This document shows positions 21,083 through 27,445 of a stretch of 54,393 nt of DNA, piece by piece (positions within the stretch are counted from its first letter, which is position 1; every line of letters begins with the position of its first letter). A model generated the notes under the pieces. The model worked only from the letters and a program-made list of their open reading frames with translations, did no database searches and had not been told where the DNA came from. Both the position numbers and the translations under genes were made by a program. The stretch lies in contig NC_023135.1 in the NCBI RefSeq assembly GCF_000511355.1, forward strand, positions 1 through 54,393, read 5' to 3'. Origin of the DNA: Leisingera methylohalidivorans DSM 14336 (lineage in GTDB: Bacteria > Pseudomonadota > Alphaproteobacteria > Rhodobacterales > Rhodobacteraceae).

Positions 21083-21206
21083 ACGGCGTTGTATTTGGGG
21101 CGCTGGCAGCGCTCCCGCGTCTTCACCCCCCTGGCTGCGCCGGGCGGCCCTCAGCCTTGGGCGCGGCCCGCGCTGCGCACAGGCAGGGGGGGCCTCGCGG
21201 GATTGG

Positions 21207-21500
21207 TCAGAAATAGGCTCTAAGCAGGCAGATTGCAGCTATTCCGGCAGCCATGGTCAGGGGCAGGCTGCGGGTGGCAAGAGCCACTGCGAAGGCTACC
21301 GCCCCGGATACCCATTCCAGCGGGCCGCCCTGCATCAAGAGGCAGGTGACCAGCGACAGGATCAGGCAGCCCGGCAGTGCCTGCAGACCGCGCGCCCAAG
21401 GACCGTGATCCGGCAGCCGTCGGCCCAGCAGATAACCGGACAGCCGCACCGTAAAAGTGGCCGCTGCCAGACTGAGAATCAGGGTCCAGGTTTCAGTCAT
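21207..21500 (-). CDS. azlD: AzlD-type branched-chain amino acid exporter small subunit
   Basis: A 97-aa membrane protein with three to four hydrophobic segments: WTLILSLAAATFTVRLSGYLL at the N terminus, ALPGCLILSLVTCLL near residue 50 and WVSGAVAFAVALATRSLPLTMAAG near 65-88. It matches the AzlD family, the small partner of AzlC/YgaZ in exporting branched-chain amino acids and related compounds. The start at 21500 overlaps the azlC stop by eight bases, the usual coupled arrangement. The reading frame is intact even though azlC carries a stop codon. Confidence 0.85.
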   Translation of the reverse strand: MTETWTLILSLAAATFTVRLSGYLLGRRLPDHGPWARGLQALPGCLILSLVTCLLMQGGPLEWVSGAVAFAVALATRSLPLTMAAGIAAICLLRAYF

Positions 21501-22200
21501 CGCCCAGTACTCCGGCAAGAACCGCCCCGCCCAGGCCGCCCAGGATCAATGTCCAAGTGGGATCCAGCGGAGTAAACAGGCCGGTCAGCAATACGACGGC
21601 GACTGAACCTGCCCAGGGCAGAAGTCTGTCCAGGCCGCTCCACAGCGACCGGAGGATGGCAATGAAAGCTGCGGTGAAGGCAAAGTCCATGCCCAGGGCC
21701 CTGGGTTCAGGCACGGTGTTTGCAAAACTCGCGCCTGCCACCGTGGACAGCACCCAGACTGCAATCAGCCCGATGCCGCCGCCAATCAGATAGCCGTATC
21801 CTGCGTGATGCCCGCGGGCGCGCATCGCGTGCATCAGCGCCCAATTCACATCTGTGGCCAGATGCACTCCTGGCAGTACCTGCCACCAGGGCCGTCCGGA
21901 GAATTCATCCCGCAGCGACGCGGTGATCAGAATCAGCCGCAGATTCAGGGCCAGCCCGGCCAGAATGGCGGCACTTGCACCGGCAACCAGCCGTTCCACG
22001 GCGATGACCTGTTAAGACCCGGCAAGGACAATCGTGCCCATCACACCGGTTTGCAGCCCGTCCCTATTTGCCTGGGCTGCGAGCAGTCCGAATGCCAGCC
22101 CATAGACGGCAACACCAGCTGCCAGTGGCAGGATATCCCGCAATCCAGCCGCCACTTGGCTGCGGGCGGGAGGCTGCGCGGGGTTGGTCTGGATTGCCAT
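21493..22200 (-). pseudogene. azlC: azlC (AzlC-family exporter large subunit) with an in-frame stop
   Basis: The frame from 22200 to 21493 encodes 235 codons matching AzlC: LRDILPLAAGVAVYGLAFGLLA near residues 20-41, then FGLL...VLAGS and AVERLVAGASAAILAGLALNLRLILITASL. Codon 63, at 22014-22012, is TAA exactly where the family has a Ser or Ala (xAGSSQ/xAGASQ); the frame resumes without a shift as QVIAVERL. Thus a single base change (TCA or TCG-like to TAA) truncates the protein. An internal GTG at 21999 could restart the larger part but would lack the first membrane segments. AGAGGAG eight bases before the ATG shows a normal start. A sequencing error cannot be excluded. Confidence 0.88.
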
Positions 22201-22235
22201 TGGGACAGCTCCTCTGGAACCAGGGCGTGCGCCCG

Positions 22236-22275
22236 TCTATACCGAACGTGAGGCTTCTATACCGATCGGCAGGCT
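22236..22275. promoter_or_regulatory. Tandem 20-bp direct repeats between azlC and its divergent regulator
   Basis: TCTATACCGA occurs at 22236-22245 and again at 22256-22265, exactly 20 bp apart. The identity extends over the full unit: 22236-22255 and 22256-22275 match at 17 of 20 positions, both ending AGGCT. Two copies spaced about two helical turns suggest an operator bound on one face of the DNA. Position between azlC and the XRE-cupin gene makes that regulator the obvious candidate; this is inference. Confidence 0.6.
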
Positions 22276-22328
22276 CGTTCATCAGGTCGAACGAAGGGAT
22301 GAAATAAGGAACATGCCAGCCCCATCAA

Positions 22329-22860
22329 ATGATTGCTGCAGCCATTCAGCGCGAAACGCAGCCGCGCAGGAAAGTCGCTGCCGGCGCTTGCTGCCCAGGC
22401 TGGAATTGCTAAATCGACCCTGTCGAAGTTCGAAGCCAGCAACGGAAACCCCAATGTAGAGACGCTTTGGGCACTGGCCGCAGCGCTGGACGTTCCGCTG
22501 AGCCTGCTGTTTGAAGCTGAGGCGCCCGCGACCAAGCTGATCCGGGCGGGTGAAGGGGAGCCGATGGAAACGGAGCAGACGGATTTCTCCGCGGTGCTTC
22601 TGTCGCGTTGTCCGCTGAAGATGCGCCGGGATGTTTACCGGGTAGTGATGCCGCCGGGCGAGATCCGCCGCGCCCAGCCGCATCCGCGGGGCACGATAGA
22701 GCATATGGTGGTCTGTGCGGGGGAAATGCGTGCCGGCCCGGATGGGCAGGAGGAACTTCTGGTCGCCGGGGACTACTACACCTATCCCGGCGACCATCCG
22801 CACAGCTACCAGGCGCCGCAGCCGGACACGATGTTCATGATGGTGATGGAGGCGCCCTGA
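22329..22860 (+). pseudogene. XRE-family HTH/cupin transcriptional regulator with an apparent frameshift
   Basis: The main frame encodes an HTH (LAAQAGIAKSTLSKFEASNGNPNVETLWALAAALDVPLSLLFE) and a C-terminal cupin (GTIEHMVVCAGEMRAG, LVAGDYYTYPGDHPHSY), the usual partner regulator of azlCD. The expected first HTH helix is not in that frame: the ATG at 22329 reads MIAAAIQRE in another frame, and removing one A from the AAA at 22354-22356 joins it cleanly to RSRAGKSLPAL. In the intact frame the only start is a TTG at 22333 with non-family residues (LQPFSAK). No good ribosome-binding site is seen. So the gene is probably frameshifted, or the base is a sequence error. Confidence 0.72.
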
Positions 22861-22869
22861 GCGGGGGCG

Positions 22870-23523
22870 TCAGAACTCCGGTTTCACCCGGAATTTCAGC
22901 GACTCGCCGCTGTCCGGGTGTTTGATCCGCAGCTCTTCTGAATGCAGCATCAGCCGGGGATGCTCCAGCGCTGCACCGCTGGCATAAAGCGGATCGCCCA
23001 GAATCGGATGGCCCAGCGACAGCATATGCACACGCAGCTGGTGCGAACGACCGGTTTTCGGTGTCAGCCGCACCCGCGTGGAACCGTCCTCATATTTCAT
23101 TACCCTCCAGCCGGTGACGGCGGGTTTTCCGGTCTCATGGCAGACCATCTGTTTCGGCCGGTTCGGCCAATCGACGATCAGCGGCAAATCCACCGTGCCG
23201 CTCCGCGGCTCCAGCCGGCCGGACACCCGTGCCACATAAGCCTTCTTTGCGGTGCGTTTTTCAAACTGCATCGACAGGTGCCGTTGCGCATGCGGGGTGA
23301 GGCCGAATACTATCACGCCAGAGGTATCGCGGTCCAGCCGGTGCACCAGCAGCGCCTCGGGGAACATCGCCTGGATGCGGGTAATCAGGCAATCGGCCAG
23401 ATGCGGGCCGCGTCCGGGCACCGACAACAGTCCGGCAGGCTTGTTCACCGCCAGCAGCTCGGCGTCGCGGTGCAGAATTGACAGCGGGTCTTGCGGTGGA
23501 GTGTATTCGCTTGAAACGGTCAT
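22870..23523 (-). CDS. RluA-family pseudouridine synthase
   Basis: A 217-aa RNA pseudouridine synthase. The catalytic motif HRLDRDTSG, with the nucleophilic Asp, is near residue 85; VNKPAGLLSVPGRG near 28-41 and TGRSHQLRVHMLSLGHPILGDPLY near 156-180 are the other family blocks. The absence of an S4 domain and the short length resemble RluA/RluE-like members that modify 23S rRNA or tRNA; the site cannot be assigned here. The start at 23523 (MTVSSEY) is chosen over an upstream codon giving a Cys/Ala-rich, atypical extension. It is convergent with the XRE-cupin gene, nine bases apart. Confidence 0.9.
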   Translation of the reverse strand: MTVSSEYTPPQDPLSILHRDAELLAVNKPAGLLSVPGRGPHLADCLITRIQAMFPEALLVHRLDRDTSGVIVFGLTPHAQRHLSMQFEKRTAKKAYVARVSGRLEPRSGTVDLPLIVDWPNRPKQMVCHETGKPAVTGWRVMKYEDGSTRVRLTPKTGRSHQLRVHMLSLGHPILGDPLYASGAALEHPRLMLHSEELRIKHPDSGESLKFRVKPEF

Positions 23524-23688
23524 GACCGCCTGCCTAGCGTTACAGGCAGGCAGGGGCAAGCACAGGCCGGTGCCGGGCCCGCATGGGTTTTCTTTCCAGG
23601 CTTCCCATTGGGACCCGTCATTTGCTAAATTGACACTGTCCCGGCGATCCGGTAACCGGCGCGCCTCACGTACACATGGGGACTAGGC

Positions 23689-24609
23689 ATGGCACGCAAA
23701 CGCAAAGGGCGCGATATTTCCGGCTGGCTGGTGGTGGACAAGCCCGCGGGGCTGACCAGCACAGCGGTTGTGAACAAGGTGCGCTGGGCGCTGGATGCCA
23801 AAAAGGCAGGCCATGCGGGAACCCTGGACCCCGAGGCAACCGGCGTTCTGGCTGTGGCACTTGGAGAAGCAACCAAGACCGTGCCTTATATCACCGATGC
23901 GCTGAAGGCCTATACCTTCACTGTGCGGCTGGGTGCGGCGACCAATACCGACGACGCCGAGGGCGAGGTGATTGCGACCAGCGATGAACGTCCCGCTGAC
24001 GCGCAGATCAAAGAAGCGCTGCAACCCTTCCTGGGCGAGATCATGCAGGTGCCGCCCAAGTTTTCAGCGGTGAAGATCGACGGCCAGCGTGCCTATAAGC
24101 TGGCGCGTGACGGCGAGGAGGTAGAGCTTGCTGCCCGTCCGCTGTGGGTCGAAGAACTGATCCTGCTGGACCGTCCTGATGAGGACCACGTGGTGCTGGA
24201 AATGACCTGCGGCAAGGGCGGCTACGTGCGCTCGATCGCCCGCGATCTGGGGGCGGCGCTGGGCTGCTATGGCCATGTGAAGCAACTGCGGCGGATCTGG
24301 TCCGGCCCGTTTGATGCCGAGGATGGTATCTCGCTGGAGCTGGTGGACGAGCTGGCGAAATCCACTGACCTGGACCAGTATCTGCGGCCGCTGGAGGAAG
24401 GACTCGCCGACCTGCCCGAGCTGAAATGCACGCCGCAGGGTGCGGTGCGCTTGCGCAATGGCAATCCGGGCATGGTGATGGCCGCGGATGTGGAGTACGG
24501 CGATGAAGCCTGGGCTTCGCTGGATGGACAGGCAGTGGCTGTGGGGATCTACAAAGCCGGTGAATTGCACCCGAGCCGGGTTTTTGTGCAGCCGGAACGA
24601 GCCGCGTAG
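23689..24609 (+). CDS. truB: tRNA pseudouridine(55) synthase TruB
   Basis: TruB makes pseudouridine 55 in the T-loop of tRNAs. The 306-aa product has [13 protein letters not shown] near residues 12-24 and the catalytic block [15 protein letters not shown] near 41-55, with the Asp near 48; [15 protein letters not shown] near 171-185 is also typical. It lacks its common neighbour rbfA (here at 3747-4142). Downstream is a gene-poor stretch before DUF1643, and rpsO, often adjacent to truB, comes 2.4 kb later. Confidence 0.96.
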   Translation: MARKRKGRDISGWLVVDKPAGLTSTAVVNKVRWALDAKKAGHAGTLDPEATGVLAVALGEATKTVPYITDALKAYTFTVRLGAATNTDDAEGEVIATSDERPADAQIKEALQPFLGEIMQVPPKFSAVKIDGQRAYKLARDGEEVELAARPLWVEELILLDRPDEDHVVLEMTCGKGGYVRSIARDLGAALGCYGHVKQLRRIWSGPFDAEDGISLELVDELAKSTDLDQYLRPLEEGLADLPELKCTPQGAVRLRNGNPGMVMAADVEYGDEAWASLDGQAVAVGIYKAGELHPSRVFVQPERAA

Positions 24610-24675
24610 CGGCCGGGTAATCCGCCGGGCTGAGGCGTGCCGGAGCTGTTTCCAATAGGTCAGTAGCTTTGACTA

Positions 24676-24697
24676 AATGTTTCGCGCGCGAAACATT
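24676..24697. promoter_or_regulatory. Perfect 22-bp palindrome downstream of truB
   Basis: The half-site AATGTTTCGCG is followed directly by its reverse complement with no spacer. It sits 67 bases past truB in a stretch without clear genes. The outer arms TGTTTC/GAAACA resemble those of the chromosomal parS site, but the arms are 6 bases apart rather than 4, so it is not a canonical parS. It has no T run and no obvious gene start nearby, so neither terminator nor ordinary operator is clear. Confidence 0.55.
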
Positions 24698-25226
24698 GGG
24701 CCAGAATTGCTGACCCATTCTTCCTAAGGTTGATTGGCTTCACCCGCCCGCCTGCGTGTGGCGTCAGGCCGGGTCGGCATCGTAATTAGTTCCCAGGACT
24801 GACTGATGTTGCTGCGCCGTCAAAATCACGCTGGCTGCCGTGCCTTGTTCCGGTGTGATCGGGTTTCCTGCTCCATCCAGCCACCGGTTTTGATCAGTGG
24901 AGTATTCGTCATGAAAGACAATGCCGACTGGCCGCTAGGCAGCGCAGCAATGGCGGTATTATCTGGCTGCGGATCGCGTCGGTATGTGCGGGGGCTGCAC
25001 TCGAAGGGGGCTGGAAACGGCGGCTATCAGGACTGTCTTTCAGATGTGCGCCATAGAGCTCGGCCTTAAGGGTTTCGCCGTCGCCCAGTGGCACATCGTT
25101 CAAAGCCGGAAAAGCAAGTGCGTTCGCTGACATCTATAGTGTGCCATGATACCGGGAAATGCACTTCAAGGACGTAGTCCGCCGGTCTGGAAACTTGGAC
25201 AGGCGGAACAGTTTTGTTAGAGGCGG
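24698..25226. other. Gene-poor stretch, possible relic ORF
   Basis: About 530 bases with no recognisable gene. One minus-strand frame (25133-24909, 74 codons) begins plausibly (MSANALAFPALNDVPLGDGETLKAELYG) and then turns into low-quality sequence; it has no ribosome-binding site. A plus-strand frame (24806-25069) has no family features. This may be the remains of a gene, or simply intergenic DNA carrying the DUF1643 promoter. Confidence 0.35.
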
Positions 25227-25742
25227 ATGATGATCACCCGCAGCCATACCAAGGGCGATGCGCCCTCGACCGCCGTTTATTCGGATTGCGAAATCTACCG
25301 CTACAGTCTGACCCGGGTCTGGGACCCTGCCGGGCCGCGGGTGATGTTCGTGATGCTCAATCCTTCTACTGCAACCGAGATGCAGAACGATCCCACCATC
25401 GAACGCTGCGAACGCCGTGCACGGGCATTGGGGTTCGGCGGTTTCAGAGCCACAAACATCTTTGCCTGCCGGGTCACAGATCCGCGCGGGATGCGGCAGC
25501 TGGAAGAACCAGAGGGCCCGGACAACATGCAGGCCATACTGGAAGGAATGGAGTGGGCCGATATGGTGATCTGCGCTTGGGGCACCCATGGCGAGCATCG
25601 GGGGCAAGGGGCGCGGGTTACAGCGGCGCTGCGCGCCACCGGAAAGCCGCTGCACCACCTCGGTCTCAGCAAGGCAGGCCACCCGAAGCACCCGCTTTAT
25701 ATCGCCTACATCCAGCAACCGGAGCTTTGGCTGCAGCGATAG
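25227..25742 (+). CDS. DUF1643 domain-containing protein
   Basis: A 171-aa protein of the DUF1643 family, of unknown function. Family blocks are visible: YRYSLTRVWDP near residues 24-34, VMFVMLNPSTATEMQNDPTIERC near 39-61, GFRATNIFACRVTDP near 72-86, and the C-terminal WGTHGEHRGQGARV followed by HLGLSKAGHPKHPLYI. The conserved Asn/Pro/Ser and His residues suggest an enzyme or nucleotide-binding fold, but no activity is established. AGAGG precedes the start; a second ATG directly follows the first. It is a lone gene between truB and the RTX-repeat gene. Confidence 0.85.
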   Translation: MMITRSHTKGDAPSTAVYSDCEIYRYSLTRVWDPAGPRVMFVMLNPSTATEMQNDPTIERCERRARALGFGGFRATNIFACRVTDPRGMRQLEEPEGPDNMQAILEGMEWADMVICAWGTHGEHRGQGARVTAALRATGKPLHHLGLSKAGHPKHPLYIAYIQQPELWLQR

Positions 25743-25850
25743 CGGTCTCTTCAAGGCCTGTTAACTGATGTTCTCCATTTGTTTTGCATTTGCAATCATC
25801 GCGTGTGATTGTGAGGGCGGGTATGAGTGGTTGTTGAGGTAGAACGGGCA

Positions 25851-26831
25851 ATGTTGTGGCTGGCGAGTGTTCTTGGCCTTGTTGCAGTAGGCAGCGCGGT
25901 CCTGGTTGATAATGAAACCCCGGATGGCGACGAGACGTCCTCTGGCCCCGGTCCGGAGGCGGATACCGGCGGGGATGGGCTGGATGCCGGATATATCGAA
26001 CCGGATGGCAGCACCGTAACCGGTACCGATGACAATGACATCATTGCGGGAACCGGGGCGGCCGACAGCCTTGACGGCGGTGATGGCGATGACCAGCTTG
26101 GCGGCTACAGCGGTCATGACTGGATCGGCGGAGGCCAGGGCAACGACGTTCTGCATGGCGATAGCGGAGATGACAGCCTGTCCGGCGGCGCAGGCCAGGA
26201 CCTGCTGCATGGCGAAGACGGTGCGGACGTGCTGCAGGGCGGCGCCGGAGAGGACAGTCTCTTCGGGCACTTCGGAGATGACACGCTGCAGGGCGGCGGC
26301 GGAGCGGATCTGCTGCACGGCGGTCAGGGCGAAGATTGGCTTGAAGGCGGTCAGGGTCAGGACACGCTGCATGGCAATGACAGCGATGACAGCCTTGCGG
26401 GCGGCGGCGGCAGGGATGTGCTGTATGGCGGTTATGGAAATGATGTGGTTTCCGGTGCCGGGGACGGCGCGGACCAGGACTATGTCAATGGCGGAACCGG
26501 TGATGACACACTGATTGCCGGGGCGGGGGATGTGCTGACCGGCGGTGATGGCGATGATCAGTTCATGGCGGGCCACTGGACCGGGACCGAAGATGCCGTG
26601 CACCTGATGGATTTCGATTCAAATGAAGATAAGCTGGTGCTGGTCTGGGACTTCGAAGGCGACGAACCTTCGGTGGAGCTGCGTCAAAGCCCCGGGGCAG
26701 AAGACGAGCAGCTTATCCTTGTCGACGGCGAGCCGGCCTTGCGGGTCACCGGAGCCAAGGGGATGACAGCAGCGGATCTGGTTCTGATCGACCCAGCCTC
26801 TGCCGTTGCAACCGGGTTGCTGCCTCAGTAG
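25851..26831 (+). CDS. RTX-repeat calcium-binding protein with N-terminal membrane segment
   Basis: A 326-aa protein. The first 20 residues (MLWLASVLGLVAVGSAVLV) form a signal-anchor-like segment; an acidic Asp/Glu/Gly linker follows to about residue 65. From there to about 250 run many nonapeptide-type RTX repeats of the form GGxGxDxLx, for example GGDGDDQLG and GGAGQDLLHG, which bind calcium as a beta-roll. The C-terminal 70 residues (HLMDFDSNEDKLVLVW, GMTAADLVLID) resemble the end cap of this family. Unlike secreted RTX toxins it has no toxin or protease domain. Start 25851 is preferred to the in-frame GTG at 25827. Calcium sensing, adhesion or surface display are all possible. Confidence 0.85.
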   Translation: MLWLASVLGLVAVGSAVLVDNETPDGDETSSGPGPEADTGGDGLDAGYIEPDGSTVTGTDDNDIIAGTGAADSLDGGDGDDQLGGYSGHDWIGGGQGNDVLHGDSGDDSLSGGAGQDLLHGEDGADVLQGGAGEDSLFGHFGDDTLQGGGGADLLHGGQGEDWLEGGQGQDTLHGNDSDDSLAGGGGRDVLYGGYGNDVVSGAGDGADQDYVNGGTGDDTLIAGAGDVLTGGDGDDQFMAGHWTGTEDAVHLMDFDSNEDKLVLVWDFEGDEPSVELRQSPGAEDEQLILVDGEPALRVTGAKGMTAADLVLIDPASAVATGLLPQ

Positions 26832-26991
26832 GCCGCACGGATCCACCTTCTGGCAGTTAATCTTTGCCTTTAATTCCGAAACATCATATACGCCCGCATC
26901 TGCTGCGATTCTGCGGCAGGTTGCTCCATGGGCCTGCGCTGGACGACATCCCGGCCTGTGCCATCCACTCTAACCTTTTAAGGAGACCCCG

Positions 26992-27261
26992 ATGTCGATC
27001 ACTGCAGAAGAAAAAACACGCCTGATGAAAGAATTCGCGACCAAGGACGGCGACACCGGTTCGCCGGAAGTCCAGGTTGCAATCCTGACATCGCGCATCA
27101 ACACCCTGACTGAGCACTTCAAAACCCACAAGAAGGACAACCACGGCCGCCGTGGCCTTCTGAAGATGGTTGCTCAGCGCCGTAAGCTGCTGGACTACAC
27201 CAAAGGCAAGGATGAGGCCCGTTACCAGGACCTGATCAAGCGCCTCGGCATCCGCCGCTAA
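26992..27261 (+). CDS. rpsO: 30S ribosomal protein S15
   Basis: The 89-aa primary 16S rRNA-binding protein of the small-subunit platform. The family text is complete: [24 protein letters not shown] near residues 15-38 and [24 protein letters not shown] near 45-68. AAGGAG stands eight bases before the ATG. It is expressed from its own unit: a 160-base upstream region (26832-26991) without genes, and a strong terminator after it. In most bacteria pnp follows rpsO; here it does not. Confidence 0.98.
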   Translation: MSITAEEKTRLMKEFATKDGDTGSPEVQVAILTSRINTLTEHFKTHKKDNHGRRGLLKMVAQRRKLLDYTKGKDEARYQDLIKRLGIRR

Positions 27262-27283
27262 TCCGCGCTTATCCCGGATTTTG

Positions 27284-27315
27284 CGCCCGTTCCGTAAGGA
27301 GCGGGCGTTTTTTTT
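27284..27315 (+). terminator. Rho-independent terminator of rpsO
   Basis: CGCCCG and CGGGCG pair, extended by a wobble pair and TCC/GGA around a GTAA tetraloop, followed by eight T. It starts 22 bases after the rpsO stop. Confidence 0.93.
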
Positions 27316-27374
27316 GTCCGCAAGTCCCGTCTTGGGCCTGGGTTTGGGCCTGGCATGCGGGCAGGGCCGCATGG

Positions 27375-27400
27375 AAAACGCCGCCCCGGAAGGAGCGGCG
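27375..27400 (-). terminator. Rho-independent terminator of the deoC–ALDH16 unit
   Basis: On the minus strand CGCCGCTCC pairs with GGGGCGGCG (one wobble) around a TTCC loop and is followed by TTTT. It lies 45 bases past the dehydrogenase stop, back to back with the rpsO terminator. Confidence 0.78.
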
Positions 27401-27445
27401 CTGTAAGTTTTGACCAAAAACAGGCAGGCGCTGGGGACCTGTGCT

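Noticed and set aside
24676..24697. Canonical chromosomal parS site
   Set aside because: The arms match but the centre is two bases too long and differs from the ACGT core, so it is reported only as an unexplained palindrome.
26040..26560. Short periodic DNA repeats resembling an array
   Set aside because: These are codon-level repeats of the RTX nonapeptides, with no constant spacer/repeat structure, so not a CRISPR array.
25761..26603. 280-codon minus-strand frame with repeated Ile/Ala/Val text
   Set aside because: Its periodicity mirrors the RTX repeats on the plus strand, so it is a reflection of them rather than a separate repeat protein.
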